Counted from the first letter of the stretch, positions 15,115 through 24,277 are shown. The stretch: 40,798 bases of DNA from an uncultured Bacilli bacterium (GCA_947591495.1 CANQDG010000016.1:1-40798); one strand, 5' to 3'. Translations and numbers: made by a program. The notes: generated from the sequence alone by a model not told the origin.

Positions 15115-16299
15115 TTATTCACTTTGTGAATTATTACTATTTCCATTATTATTGTTATTATTATTGTTTTGATTGTTTAATTGATTCATCATCATCATAT
15201 TAAGCATATCTTGCATTTGTTGATTCTTTTGTTCATTAGCTAAACGTTGTTTATTTAAATTTTCATGAACTTCAGCTTCTGTTCTTGTTGCAATTTGATC
15301 ATACTCTTCTTGTGCTTGAGTAAGTTCAACTGCTAAAGCTTCTTCTTTATTATCAATTGATTTGAAGAAAAGAGCAGTAATAATTAGATAGCCGCCTGCA
15401 GCAAGTTCAGGTAATGCGTCCATAAAATTAGTTAGGAAATTACCAGAAGTAGCTTGACCAACAAATTTATCTACCATATCAGCAGATTCTCCTAAATCTA
15501 ATGAACCTACTATACCAGTGATAAGACTATTCATAAATAATGAAGAAAGAATTGTCATAAGTCCACCTAAAGCAATAAAGCCACCAATAATGAATAAACG
15601 AATATATGGAGGTTTTCTACTAGGTTTGTATTGATTACTGTCTGCAGTATCTGCTAAAGCTTTACCATAATTTTTAGTTTGTTTATAAGCTATTACAATA
15701 TTAATTACAATTGCCATTACCGCAACAACAACTAAAATACCAATTATGATTAGACCAACACCCATACCTGCTAAAGCACCGCCTGCTGCTGCGCCTTCAT
15801 CTGTACCAGTTGATCCTGCTGCTTTACCTGCACTTAATGAGCAAGCACCGCCAAGAACAAATACAATTAAAATTAAGAAACAAATAATACCAGTAAAAAC
15901 AGCACTAATTGTTTCTAAAACTGCTGCTAAGCTATTATATTTGTTATATTTCTTAACATTTTCACCATTGCAAGGTACTTTTTTGCCATGTAATTTCCAG
16001 CATGCAAGAACTGATATTAAAGAGAAAATAGCAAGTAATAGATTCTTTACTAAATTCCAAAGGCTAAAATGTACAATACTACCGATTGCAGCAATAAATG
16101 AAAATACGCATGTTACAGTTAAGCAAATAGTAAGAGCTAAAAATAGCTTACTAGAAAAAGATTCTGTAAGAACATCGCTTACTTTTTGTTTTGTAGCTTT
16201 TACTTTTTCTTCTTGGTTTGCTAAAGCTACTTTTTCGCCACATGTAGGACAAATTAAAGTGTCTTCTGAAAGTGTGGCACCACATTTTTTACAAGTCAT
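15115..16299 (-). CDS. zinc-ribbon multi-span membrane protein with Asn-rich tail
   Basis: The 394-residue protein begins with a zinc ribbon (CKKCG at 3-7, CPTCGE at 17-22). Several hydrophobic segments follow (about 50-70, 78-98, 128-152, 175-205, 232-255 and 290-312). Then come a charged coiled-coil region (LTQAQEEYDQIATRTEAE) and a Gln/Met/Asn-rich tail with an eight-Asn run. The domain layout is shared with the 363-residue neighbour and, without the membrane part, with the 69-residue one. Families of this kind are common in gut Firmicutes but have no known function. It has its own consensus-like promoter and AAAGGAG upstream of ATG. Confidence 0.8.
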   Translation of the reverse strand: MTCKKCGATLSEDTLICPTCGEKVALANQEEKVKATKQKVSDVLTESFSSKLFLALTICLTVTCVFSFIAAIGSIVHFSLWNLVKNLLLAIFSLISVLACWKLHGKKVPCNGENVKKYNKYNSLAAVLETISAVFTGIICFLILIVFVLGGACSLSAGKAAGSTGTDEGAAAGGALAGMGVGLIIIGILVVVAVMAIVINIVIAYKQTKNYGKALADTADSNQYKPSRKPPYIRLFIIGGFIALGGLMTILSSLFMNSLITGIVGSLDLGESADMVDKFVGQATSGNFLTNFMDALPELAAGGYLIITALFFKSIDNKEEALAVELTQAQEEYDQIATRTEAEVHENLNKQRLANEQKNQQMQDMLNMMMMNQLNNQNNNNNNNNGNSNNSQSE

Positions 16300-16336
16300 A
16301 AACTTCTCCTTTAAATTTTTTTTAATTTTTTCACTA

Positions 16337-16370
16337 TTTTTATTATATAAAAATTTTTATTATATAAAAA
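16337..16370 (-). repeat. 17-bp tandem repeat in the leader of the 394-residue protein gene
   Basis: The 17-base unit at 16337-16353 (TTTTTATTATATAAAAA on the plus strand) is repeated exactly at 16354-16370. With the flanking ACTA and TAGT the pair is also nearly palindromic. On the minus strand each unit contains a TATAAT, so it could supply extra -10 boxes or a leader hairpin between the mapped promoter and the gene. Confidence 0.8.
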
Positions 16371-16386
16371 TAGTAATTACTCTAAT

Positions 16387-16415
16387 ATTATATATATTTT
16401 TTGCGACATTTTCAA
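16387..16415 (-). promoter_or_regulatory. sigma-A promoter of the 394-residue zinc-ribbon gene
   Basis: On the minus strand TTGAAA (16410-16415) and TATAAT (16387-16392) are 17 bases apart. The -35 neighbourhood is repeated upstream of the 69-residue paralogue at 14955-14960, where the -10 is missing. Confidence 0.85.
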
Positions 16416-16489
16416 GCAATTAAATAAATTTTTCATTTTTTCTATTCTTTTTTAGGTATTTTTTTAACTATTTTTTTTATTTTGGATTT

Positions 16490-16535
16490 TTTATATAAAA
16501 AATAGTAGTAAATATTATTCATATCTACTACTATT
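16490..16535 (-). terminator. terminator of the 363-residue zinc-ribbon gene
   Basis: AATAGTAGTA (16501-16510) pairs perfectly with TACTACTATT (16526-16535) over 15 bases. A T-rich tail follows on the minus strand. Confidence 0.8.
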
Positions 16536-16542
16536 ATATTTT

Positions 16543-17634
16543 TTATATTTCGTTATTATTCATCGATTGAGTGACTAAATAATTTTTTAATTGCTCATCG
16601 GTTTTGTTTACTACATCTTGATATTTTTGCTTTTCTTGTTCTAATTTTTCTTGCGCTTTAAGGGATTCTTGATGAATATTTTTAAAGGAGATTGCGGAAA
16701 TGATCATATAAGATGCCGTTAATAAATTGATAACAATAGTAATCAATCCTAATAATACTACAAATTTAACCATATTAAACAATATGTTGATATATGTTTC
16801 AACCAATATATAATTACCATTATTGGCACTTGTTGCTTCTTTTAAAAGCGTTAGTATAAGTTCTTTAAATACATTAAATAAGCTTAATATAATAAATGTT
16901 CCTACAAGTTGCATTATAGCCAAAAAGATTATAATTCCACCAATCACAAATAATCTTACATATGGATATTGTTTAACTGGTTTATATTCACCTGTTTCAA
17001 TCGTGGTTGCTAGGGTGTCATAATATTGTTTTATTTTTTTCCAAGTAATAAAATAATTAACAATAAACGCAATACCTAAGCCACTTAATAAAATAAGCAT
17101 AATAATTAAGGTATAAAATATTAGCATTGACGAACCAATTATACTCCTATCCTCACTTACTATTAACTTCATAGAAGGGGCTAAAATAAGCAAGAATATT
17201 AAATATATAAATAATAAGATACTCATAAGAACAAGTCCTACAATTCCTATAATATAACTATAATTGTTAAAGTAATTAATTTTTTGAATTTGTTTCTTAT
17301 CAAGATCTTTTTTCTTTTTATACACATAAAGACCGCTAATACCACTGATTAAAGCAAAAACGGCGCCAAGAACGTTAACAACTAATTGTAAGATGCCTGA
17401 TGATGTAAATAAACTAAATATACCTGATAAAATATGAAAAGAACCTATTATTATCAAGATAATACTTATAGCCAAAAAATATTTACTCGTAAAAAAATTA
17501 GTTATAGTTTTTCTTACGCCATTTTGAGCTTCGTTTACAATTGTTTTTTGTTCTTCTTGTAAATATTGATAATGACATTTAGGGCAAAAAGACATATCAT
17601 CAGGGATGAATTCTCCACATTTTGGACAATACAT
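16543..17634 (-). CDS. zinc-ribbon multi-span membrane protein, third paralogue
   Basis: The 363-residue protein has a zinc ribbon (CPKCGEFIPDDMSFCPKC at 3-20), about six hydrophobic segments, and a C-terminal charged helix (about 325-355, with QEKLEQEKQKYQDVVNKTDE). The layout mirrors the 394-residue protein next door, but the sequence has diverged and lacks the Asn-rich end. The two genes are separately transcribed, each with its own promoter and terminator. Function unknown; the shared design suggests a membrane complex or redundant paralogues. Confidence 0.8.
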   Translation of the reverse strand: MYCPKCGEFIPDDMSFCPKCHYQYLQEEQKTIVNEAQNGVRKTITNFFTSKYFLAISIILIIIGSFHILSGIFSLFTSSGILQLVVNVLGAVFALISGISGLYVYKKKKDLDKKQIQKINYFNNYSYIIGIVGLVLMSILLFIYLIFLLILAPSMKLIVSEDRSIIGSSMLIFYTLIIMLILLSGLGIAFIVNYFITWKKIKQYYDTLATTIETGEYKPVKQYPYVRLFVIGGIIIFLAIMQLVGTFIILSLFNVFKELILTLLKEATSANNGNYILVETYINILFNMVKFVVLLGLITIVINLLTASYMIISAISFKNIHQESLKAQEKLEQEKQKYQDVVNKTDEQLKNYLVTQSMNNNEI

Positions 17635-17674
17635 TCTATCACTCCTTTATTTAGATTTTTTCTTTTACATATGT

Positions 17675-17703
17675 ATTATATTATTTTTTTATCTTTTTTT
17701 CAA
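17675..17703 (-). promoter_or_regulatory. sigma-A promoter of the 363-residue zinc-ribbon gene
   Basis: On the minus strand TTGAAA (17698-17703) and TATAAT (17675-17680) are 17 bases apart. AAAGGAG precedes the ATG. Confidence 0.85.
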
Positions 17704-17730
17704 CCCTTTTTAATAAAAATGTTTAAAAAA

Positions 17731-17770
17731 GAAAAAAATCATATTGAAATTAAGCTCAATATGATTTTTT
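17731..17770 (-). terminator. terminator of the gerE-kapD unit
   Basis: AAAAAATCATATTGA (17732-17746) pairs perfectly with TCAATATGATTTTTT (17756-17770) over a 9-base loop, with a T tail on the minus strand right after the exonuclease stop codon. Confidence 0.9.
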
Positions 17771-17773
17771 ATT

Positions 17774-18640
17774 TTAATTTGTATCTTTATTTAATTCTTT
17801 TTGGAATAATTTAAAAATTTCTGATGTTGCAATAGCATCATTTAAAGCATTATGATCTTGTTTATTGATGGGAGTTGTATTAAAAAGCTCATAGGCATTG
17901 AAAAGCCCAATGTCTGTTTTAATCCCAAAATAGTTTTTCATAACTTGCATTAGATTAACAAATTTTTTTCGTTCAACTAATGGCTTTAAATTATTCATTT
18001 GATAAAAGGAATCAAGCATTATGATATCATTTCTTCCCCAGACATAGATAGTTGGTTGATAATACGTAATAATATCTTTTAATTTATTGTAAAACTTATA
18101 GCATGATGGAGCATTTTTGATTTTATCCATCGTTGTTTTTAAGAATTCGGTCGTTCTTGTGTTAATTCCAATTTGCATTTTTGGTTTAACCATATCCCAT
18201 TCGGTGGTAATAATTTGACCTTCTTCATCTTCTAAACAAAAACCATATTGGATAATTTCGGAAACAAAACCACTACCATGAGTATAACCATGGGGTGGCA
18301 TTGTAAACTCTAAATCTAAAAACATCCGATAACCATCACGATTAATGATTTTTTTTACACCTTGCTTGATGGTTGATAAATCATAATAAACAATGGTTTT
18401 TCTTGGCATATGCCGAACCATTTTAATAAAACTTATTACCTCATAAACACTATAACCAGCTTGATGAATTTTATCATCTTTACAAGTGAAATGAACGACT
18501 AAGCCTTCACTTAAGTATGGTTTAAATTTTTTATATTGACTTCTAGTTAGATAAAATTTTTGAACCTTTCGATCTAAAAGTATTTCAAAGATCCGTGTTT
18601 CGTCTTCAAAAAAACGAATTGTACCATAGACTAGTCGCAT
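17774..18640 (-). CDS. kapD: KapD-like DEDDh 3'-5' exonuclease with N-terminal extension
   Basis: The 288-residue protein has a complete DEDDh nuclease site: Asp109 and Glu111 in FLDLEFTMPP, Asp205 in WGRNDIIMLD, and His263/Asp268 in HNALNDA. The LEFTMP string and domain length (about 105-285) fit the KapD branch of the family. B. subtilis KapD is a predicted 3'-5' exonuclease first described as an inhibitor of the KinA sporulation pathway and later linked to the spore crust; I recall this and did not check it. Residues 1-100 are an extra beta-rich, OB-like domain absent from Bacillus KapD, possibly for RNA binding. It lies 23 bases after the GerE homologue and is probably cotranscribed with it. 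A general RNase role remains possible. Confidence 0.75.
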   Translation of the reverse strand: MRLVYGTIRFFEDETRIFEILLDRKVQKFYLTRSQYKKFKPYLSEGLVVHFTCKDDKIHQAGYSVYEVISFIKMVRHMPRKTIVYYDLSTIKQGVKKIINRDGYRMFLDLEFTMPPHGYTHGSGFVSEIIQYGFCLEDEEGQIITTEWDMVKPKMQIGINTRTTEFLKTTMDKIKNAPSCYKFYNKLKDIITYYQPTIYVWGRNDIIMLDSFYQMNNLKPLVERKKFVNLMQVMKNYFGIKTDIGLFNAYELFNTTPINKQDHNALNDAIATSEIFKLFQKELNKDTN

Positions 18641-18663
18641 AATCTCACTTCCTTTATTTTAGC

Positions 18664-18885
18664 TTATAATTTGATTTCTTTCATTTTGATTAGTTCTAAG
18701 ATTGCTTGGCTCCTACCTTTAACTCCTAACTTTTGAATGACATTTGAGATATGATTACGCACGGTTTTACTACTGATATTAAGTTTTGTTGCGATTTCTT
18801 CAGTATCATAATTAGCAATTAATAATTCAAAAATTTGGTGTTCTCTCATTGTTAAAAATTTCTTTATTGGCACTTTTTTTCCCAC
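18664..18885 (-). CDS. gerE: GerE homologue, LuxR-type DNA-binding regulator
   Basis: The 73-residue protein is a bare LuxR/GerE helix-turn-helix domain. It matches my recollection of the 74-residue B. subtilis GerE almost end to end, including KTVRNHISN, QKLGVKGRSQA and a closing EL..ME-like segment (roughly 60% identity by eye). GerE is the last regulator of the mother-cell sporulation cascade and controls late coat genes with sigma-K. Synteny supports the call: gerE also lies near uvrC in Bacillus. The start is GTG at 18885, chosen because it reproduces the GerE length; the ribosome site is weak and a GTG at 18873 is possible. An orphan LuxR regulator of other function is the alternative. 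Confidence 0.8.
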   Translation of the reverse strand: MGKKVPIKKFLTMREHQIFELLIANYDTEEIATKLNISSKTVRNHISNVIQKLGVKGRSQAILELIKMKEIKL

Positions 18886-18896
18886 ACTTTCACAAG

Positions 18897-18924
18897 TATA
18901 TTATGCCAAAAATAAATGAGAGGT
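18897..18924 (-). promoter_or_regulatory. possible sigma-K-type promoter of gerE-kapD
   Basis: On the minus strand AC (18924-18923), a 17-base gap and CATAATATA (18905-18897) match AC-N17-CATAnnnTA, the sigma-K consensus. It sits in the 44-base gap between uvrC and gerE. In B. subtilis gerE is transcribed by sigma-K. The predicted start would lie only about 5 bases before the GTG, so either the leader is very short or the GTG at 18873 is used. Confidence 0.5.
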
Positions 18925-18929
18925 TACTT

Positions 18930-20732
18930 TTATAAATTAAGTTTTGTTAAAAGATTATTAGCAACATCTTTAGGAAATCCAAGAGCTTTTAATTTTTCAA
19001 CTGAGGTATTTTTAATGTCTTCGATTGTTTCGAAATTATCTAGAAGAATCTTTTTACGCATTTTTCCGATGCCTTCGATTTCATCTAAAATGGAGGTTAA
19101 ACTATTTTTGGTATGCGTCTTTTGAAAGAAGGTAATCGCAAAGCGATGAACTTCATCTTGCATAGCCTCTAATAACAAAAATAAATCACTTTTTTTATCA
19201 ATCAAAATTTCTTCAAATTTACTATTCATTAAAGCTCTTGTTTTATGGCGATCATCTTTTAAAAGTCCCATTAAATTAATTTGATCATCAATTTTTAATT
19301 TTTGTAAAACGGTTAAAGCGGCTTTAATTTGGGTTTTACCACCATCGACAATAATTAAAGAAGGAAGTTTTTCTTCTTCTAAAAGTAAGCGTTTATAACG
19401 TCTTTCAATAACTTCCATCATTGTATGATAATCATCAGGTCCAACAACCGTTTTAACTTTATATTTACGATATTCTTTAGGGACGGGTTTGCCATCAACA
19501 TATTTAACCATCGCACTGACAGGACTTGCTCCTTGAATATTAGAATTATCAAATAATTCAATGGTTTTAGGATAATCAATTTTTAAAAGTTTAGCAAGTT
19601 CTTCTAATGGTTTAGTCGTTTTAGACATTTCTAAAAGACGCATTTTTTGTAAATTATTAATATTGTTTTTAGCATTTTCCATTACATTTTCGAGAAGTTG
19701 TTTTTTGATACCTTTAACAGGAATTGTAACTTTAACATCTAAGAGTTCTTCTAAAATTGATGATTCTTCTAAATAAGGAATAATAATTTCTTTGGGTAAA
19801 ATATTAAAACCTAAATCATAAAATTGATATATATATGAAAGGACCGCATCATCAATATTACCAACTAAATCAAAGATTTCGCCATTTCTTTCAATGATTT
19901 TGCCAAGGCGCATATGTAAAACTTGAATTGAAATCATGCCATCTTTTTGGAAATAGCCAAAAATATCACGGGGAATATTATCATTTAATTCCATTGTTTG
20001 TTTTTCGACAATCGTATTAATGGAACTTAATAGATCCCGATATTCAATGGCCTCTTCAAAACGCAAATCATTTGAGGCTTTTTCCATTAACATGTTTATT
20101 CGTTCAATCGTATCTGCGGTATTGCCATTTAAAAACTTGACCACACTTTTGATACTTTCTTCATAATCAGCCTTTTGAAGATGATTTTCACATGGAGCAA
20201 GACATTGACCTAAATGTGCATATAGACATTTTTTATTAGGAATATGACTACATTTTCTAAAGGGATATGTTTTATTTAAAATTTCAACAATATCTTTACA
20301 TGCTTTAGCATTAGGATAAGGGCCAAAAACATATTTATTTTTTTTCTTGAATTCTTTTTTGATATCTCTTGTATAAAGAAGACGCGGATTTTCTTCATTA
20401 GTTAATATAATATATGGATAAGTTTTATCATCCATTAATAAGATGTTATATTTAGGACGATTCTTTTTGATGAAATTAGATTCTAATAAGAAAGCTTCTA
20501 GTTCCGAATGCGTAATGATATATTCAAAATTAACAACATCTTCTAACATTCTAGTTGTTTTCGCATCATGGCTACCAGTAAAATAACTTTTTAAACGATT
20601 TTGTAAGATTTTAGCCTTACCAACATAAATGATTTGACCATCTTTGTTATACATTTGATAGCAACCAGGTTTTTTTGGTACTAATGATAATTTGGTTTTA
20701 ATTTTATCTAATACTTCTTTTTCTTGACTCAT
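18930..20732 (-). CDS. uvrC: excinuclease ABC subunit C
   Basis: UvrC makes both incisions in nucleotide excision repair with UvrB. The 600-residue protein has the GIY-YIG nuclease domain at the start (PGCYQMYNKDGQIIYVGKAK), a cysteine-bearing linker, the UVR helix that binds UvrB (about 200-235), the RNase H-like C-terminal nuclease (ASPVSAMVKYVDGKP, LIIVDGGKTQIKAAL) and two helix-hairpin-helix units at the end (IEGIGKMRKKILLDNF). It follows rbfA by 41 bases at the end of the nusA-infB cluster; attachment of uvrC to this cluster is less common than its other members. Confidence 0.97.
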   Translation of the reverse strand: MSQEKEVLDKIKTKLSLVPKKPGCYQMYNKDGQIIYVGKAKILQNRLKSYFTGSHDAKTTRMLEDVVNFEYIITHSELEAFLLESNFIKKNRPKYNILLMDDKTYPYIILTNEENPRLLYTRDIKKEFKKKNKYVFGPYPNAKACKDIVEILNKTYPFRKCSHIPNKKCLYAHLGQCLAPCENHLQKADYEESIKSVVKFLNGNTADTIERINMLMEKASNDLRFEEAIEYRDLLSSINTIVEKQTMELNDNIPRDIFGYFQKDGMISIQVLHMRLGKIIERNGEIFDLVGNIDDAVLSYIYQFYDLGFNILPKEIIIPYLEESSILEELLDVKVTIPVKGIKKQLLENVMENAKNNINNLQKMRLLEMSKTTKPLEELAKLLKIDYPKTIELFDNSNIQGASPVSAMVKYVDGKPVPKEYRKYKVKTVVGPDDYHTMMEVIERRYKRLLLEEEKLPSLIIVDGGKTQIKAALTVLQKLKIDDQINLMGLLKDDRHKTRALMNSKFEEILIDKKSDLFLLLEAMQDEVHRFAITFFQKTHTKNSLTSILDEIEGIGKMRKKILLDNFETIEDIKNTSVEKLKALGFPKDVANNLLTKLNL

Positions 20733-20773
20733 AATCGTTCATCCATCTTATAAAACTTACATTTTTAACTAAT

Positions 20774-21109
20774 TTATTTTTTTAAATTATTTAAGATTTC
20801 CTCAATATGATTACCATAAGCTAATGATTCATCATATTTAAAACGAAGTTCAGGGGTTTTTCGTAAATCAATTTTTTGGGCAAGTAGACTTCGTAAATAG
20901 CCTTTGGCATTTTCTAAATCTTCTTTGGTTGATTCAATTTCCCCAGCGTTTCCCATTACTGTATAATAAACAGTCGCAATTGAAAGGTCATTTGTTAAAT
21001 GAACTTTAGTCACCGAAACAAATTTTAATTTATTGTTAGCTGATGAAAAAAGGATATTAGCAAGTTCTCTTTCAATAACTTTTTCCATTCTTTCTACACG
21101 ATATGCCAT
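20774..21109 (-). CDS. rbfA: ribosome-binding factor A
   Basis: RbfA is a KH-fold protein that assists maturation of the 16S 5' end and is needed for growth in the cold. The 111-residue sequence has the usual start (YRVERMEKVIERELANIL) and the ATVYYTVMG and LRKTPELRFKYDES blocks, with the normal family length. It begins 6 bases after infB, as in most bacteria. Confidence 0.96.
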   Translation of the reverse strand: MAYRVERMEKVIERELANILFSSANNKLKFVSVTKVHLTNDLSIATVYYTVMGNAGEIESTKEDLENAKGYLRSLLAQKIDLRKTPELRFKYDESLAYGNHIEEILNNLKK

Positions 21110-21115
21110 CTGATT

Positions 21116-23677
21116 TTACTCTCTTTCTGTTTCTTCCATAACGAAACATTCAATAATATCTCCTACTTTGATATCGTTATAATTTTCAATGGTAATACCA
21201 CATTCGTAACCTGCTTTGACTTCTTTAACGTCATCTTTAAAACGACGAAGACCAGCTATTTTTCCAGTATAAATAACAATGCTATCTCTAATTAAACGAA
21301 CAGATCCGTTTCGAACAATAGTTCCACTTGTAACATAGCTTCCTCCAATAGTTCCAACTTTACTAACTTTGAAAATTTCTCGAACTTCAGCCTGACCAGT
21401 AATCTTTTCTTCAAAGACAGGATCAAGTAAGCCTTTGACAGCTTTTTCAATATCTTCTTGAAGTTTATAAATGATATTATAAAGTCTAATTTCAACTCCT
21501 TGTTCTTTAGCAAAATCACTGATTTGGGAAGTTGGTCGAACATTAAAACCAATAATAATGGCACTTGATGCAACTGCTAAAATGATATCATTGTTAGTAA
21601 TACCACCTACTCTGGCGCCAATAACATTAATGTTGGTGCCTTCAATATGAATCTTGTCAAGTAAACCTTTAATAGCCTCAATTGAACCTTGAACATCACA
21701 TTTAATGATTAAGTTAAGGGTTTTTTCTTCATTATTTTCTTTAAATATTTCATTTAAAGAAACAGCTTTACCAACACCTTTTTCTTCATTAAATTTATTT
21801 TGGAAACGAATTTCTGCAATTTCACGCGCTTTTCTTTCATCATTTAAAGCCATAAATTTTTCGCCCGCAAAAGGCACGTCAACTAGTCCTGTCACAGAAA
21901 CGGGTTTTGATGGACCAGCAGCTTTGACACTATGGCCTAATTCATCTTCCATAGAACGAATTTTACCATAGGTTGTTCCAACTACGATAACATCACCAAC
22001 TTTAATTGTACCATTTTGCACAAGTAAAGTAGCAACTGGACCTCTTCCTTTATCAAGTCTAGCCTCAATAACAGAACCCATACCAAGGCGATTAGGATTT
22101 GCTTTATATTCTTTTAATTCACTAACTAAAATAATCATTTCAAGTAGTTCATCAACACCCTTACCAGTTAAAGCCGATATATTAACAAAAATAGTATCGC
22201 CACCCCAATCCTCACTAACAAGGTTATATTCGGTAAGTTCGGTCTTAATCTTATCTGGATTAGCACCAGGACGATCCATTTTGTTAATTGCAACAATAAT
22301 TGGCACACCAGCAGCTTGGGCATGTTCAATTGCTTCTTTAGTTTGAGGCATTACGCCATCATCAGCCGCAACAACTAAAACTACAATATCGGTAATTTTA
22401 GCTCCTCTTGCCCGCATTTCCGTAAAGGCAGCATGACCTGGTGTATCGATAAAAGTAATTGTTTTACCATTTTTAACTACTTGATAAGCACCGATATGTT
22501 GGGTAATACCACCAGCTTCACTACTTACAACATGACTTGAACGAATTGTATCTAAGAGGGTTGTTTTACCATGGTCAACGTGACCCATAATTGTTACAAC
22601 AGCTGGACGGCTTACTAAATCTTCTTCTTTATCTTCAACTTCTACTTCATCAAAACGGGTTAAGTCTGTAATTTTTTTATCTTTTAATTCGAAATTATAT
22701 TCAATAGCAATAAGTTCAGCTGTATCACGATCAAGCGCTTGGGTAGCACTTGCCATAACACCCATTGAAACAAAGAGTTTCTTAACAAGATCGGTAACGT
22801 TAACGCCTAATTCACTCGCAATTTCCATAACACTCATACCATTTTCATAATACAAGACATTTTCTTCATTTTCTTTTTTGGTAAAGACATTACTAGTACG
22901 ATTTTCTTTTTTGGCATTATTTGTTTTATTTTTATTACTATTTTTCTTTTTCTTATTGAGGTCAATGCTATTTTCAGTTTGATTATTTTTCTTAGCTCTA
23001 TTAACCCGCGTTTCTCTTGTTAGGTTATATTCGTCTTCTTCTAAATAATCACCATACTTTTCAAGAAGTTTTTCATCAACTCTTGGAACAATGGTCTCTT
23101 CTACATATTTAGGCTTTGGTGTAGCTTTGGTAGGTTGTGTTTTATTTGGTGTAGGAGTGTTATTTTTATTAACCGGCGTTTTAACTTCTTGATTTTTGTG
23201 ATTTTGATTATTAGTTTGAGCTTTAGCACTATTAGCTTGATTAGGCTTTTTTTCAAGCTTTTTGGTTACATTATTATTATTGTTATTATTAGGTTTTTTA
23301 TTAGTATTAGTATTGTTGTTATTAATATTATTGTTAATATTATTATTGTTAATATTATTATTGTTAATATTATTATTGTTAATATTATTATTGTTAATAT
23401 TATTATTATTAGGAGTTGGATTTGATGATTTAGAAATATTAGGTTTTTCTTCTTGTTTTAATGAACCAATTTTAACAGCTGGTTTGTTAATAGCAGGTTT
23501 AGGTTTATTGGTCTTAAATGGATATGAAACACCATACATTTTTGCTAACTTCTTTTCTAAATCCTTTGATACTTCAAAATCGTCTGTTATTTTAGCATCA
23601 AAAACCACATTAGATAATTTATTAATTAAATCGATGCTTGTTGTTTTTAAGATTTCTGCAAGTTCTTTAACTTTCAT
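21116..23677 (-). CDS. infB: translation initiation factor IF-2
   Basis: IF-2 places fMet-tRNA on the ribosome and hydrolyses GTP at subunit joining. The 853-residue protein has a short IF2-N helix domain at the start, a long Asn/Lys-rich spacer (about 60-275), a second IF2-N domain ([20 protein letters not shown]), then the GTPase core with [26 protein letters not shown] and NKMD, and the C-terminal beta-barrels ending in [16 protein letters not shown]. The spacer includes a run of NINNN repeats encoded by five exact 15-base units. AGAGGTGA stands 7 bases before the ATG, which shares a base with the ylxQ stop (TAATG). Confidence 0.98.
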   Translation of the reverse strand: MKVKELAEILKTTSIDLINKLSNVVFDAKITDDFEVSKDLEKKLAKMYGVSYPFKTNKPKPAINKPAVKIGSLKQEEKPNISKSSNPTPNNNNINNNNINNNNINNNNINNNNINNNINNNNTNTNKKPNNNNNNNVTKKLEKKPNQANSAKAQTNNQNHKNQEVKTPVNKNNTPTPNKTQPTKATPKPKYVEETIVPRVDEKLLEKYGDYLEEDEYNLTRETRVNRAKKNNQTENSIDLNKKKKNSNKNKTNNAKKENRTSNVFTKKENEENVLYYENGMSVMEIASELGVNVTDLVKKLFVSMGVMASATQALDRDTAELIAIEYNFELKDKKITDLTRFDEVEVEDKEEDLVSRPAVVTIMGHVDHGKTTLLDTIRSSHVVSSEAGGITQHIGAYQVVKNGKTITFIDTPGHAAFTEMRARGAKITDIVVLVVAADDGVMPQTKEAIEHAQAAGVPIIVAINKMDRPGANPDKIKTELTEYNLVSEDWGGDTIFVNISALTGKGVDELLEMIILVSELKEYKANPNRLGMGSVIEARLDKGRGPVATLLVQNGTIKVGDVIVVGTTYGKIRSMEDELGHSVKAAGPSKPVSVTGLVDVPFAGEKFMALNDERKAREIAEIRFQNKFNEEKGVGKAVSLNEIFKENNEEKTLNLIIKCDVQGSIEAIKGLLDKIHIEGTNINVIGARVGGITNNDIILAVASSAIIIGFNVRPTSQISDFAKEQGVEIRLYNIIYKLQEDIEKAVKGLLDPVFEEKITGQAEVREIFKVSKVGTIGGSYVTSGTIVRNGSVRLIRDSIVIYTGKIAGLRRFKDDVKEVKAGYECGITIENYNDIKVGDIIECFVMEETERE
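23326..23400 (-). repeat. five exact 15-bp tandem repeats inside infB
   Basis: The unit TATTATTGTTAATAT (plus strand) occurs five times without mismatch at 23326-23400, encoding NINNN repeats in the linker of IF-2. The unit length is a multiple of three, so copy-number changes keep the frame. Confidence 0.97.
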
Positions 23678-23985
23678 TAAAAGTCACCTCTTTCTATTTC
23701 CACTTGGAAGGCTTTCGCAAATCCTTCATCAGTAATACCTACTACTTTAATGGAGGACATGCCAATTGCCTTTGAAAGTTCTTCGGTTGAATAATTATTT
23801 AATACTTTTACTTGATAAAAGAAAGCTTTTTTATCAAGTTTATCATATGTGCTACTAGACGCATCATGTGCGACTAAAATTAATTTTATTTGACCTTTTT
23901 GAAGAGCTTTAATAGTTAGATCTGTGCCTAAGGTCATTTTTCCTGCTCTTCTAATTAAGCCGAGCAAATTTAATCCTTTTTGCAA
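23677..23985 (-). CDS. rplGA: L7Ae-family RNA-binding protein YlxQ
   Basis: The 102-residue protein is an L7Ae/L30e fold RNA-binding protein: [14 protein letters not shown] and [17 protein letters not shown] are the family landmarks. YlxQ-type proteins bind kink-turn RNAs, and the gene is normally found between rnpM (ylxR) and infB, as here. The start codon is TTG, eight bases after GAGGA. The stop overlaps the infB start by one base. Confidence 0.92.
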   Translation of the reverse strand: MQKGLNLLGLIRRAGKMTLGTDLTIKALQKGQIKLILVAHDASSSTYDKLDKKAFFYQVKVLNNYSTEELSKAIGMSSIKVVGITDEGFAKAFQVEIERGDF

Positions 23986-23986
23986 A

Positions 23987-24268
23987 TTATTTTTCCTCTT
24001 CTAACATTTTAATTAATTCATCAAAGATTTCATCAGGAACAGGTGTTTCTAAATGATAATCTAAAATGTGCTTTTTTTTAGCAAGCACAATGGCACTTTT
24101 TTTCTTACATAAATAAGCACCATGTCCGCGAGTCTTACCAGTTAAATCAATTACAACTTGATTTTCTGGTGTTCTTACAATTCTAAACATTTCCCGTTTA
24201 GGGTGTTGTTCATTAGTTGCAACACATTTGCGAAGGGGCACTTTTTTTACTTTAACTTGATTATTCAT
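23987..24268 (-). CDS. rnpM: RNase P modulator RnpM (YlxR)
   Basis: The 93-residue YlxR/DUF448 protein has the expected PLRKCVAT start, a basic segment PKREMFRIVR and GKTRGHGAYLC. YlxR has been described as a nucleoid or RNA-binding regulator and, as RnpM, as a partner of RNase P RNA. The second position of the usual CxxC pair is replaced (CVATNEQ), so any zinc site is incomplete. It lies 9 bases after nusA. Confidence 0.92.
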   Translation of the reverse strand: MNNQVKVKKVPLRKCVATNEQHPKREMFRIVRTPENQVVIDLTGKTRGHGAYLCKKKSAIVLAKKKHILDYHLETPVPDEIFDELIKMLEEEK

Positions 24269-24277
24269 AAATTACCC

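Noticed and set aside
15746-16423. 225-codon plus-strand frame opposite the 394-residue zinc-ribbon gene
   Set aside because: It is a shadow of that membrane protein gene, with no ribosome site, and it extends into the minus-strand promoter.
23326-23400. CRISPR-like regular repeats
   Set aside because: The units are 15 bases, contiguous, in frame and have no spacers.
23262-23735. Plus-strand open frame rich in leucine over the infB repeats
   Set aside because: It is the antisense reading of the Asn-rich linker of infB, produced by the low-complexity repeats.
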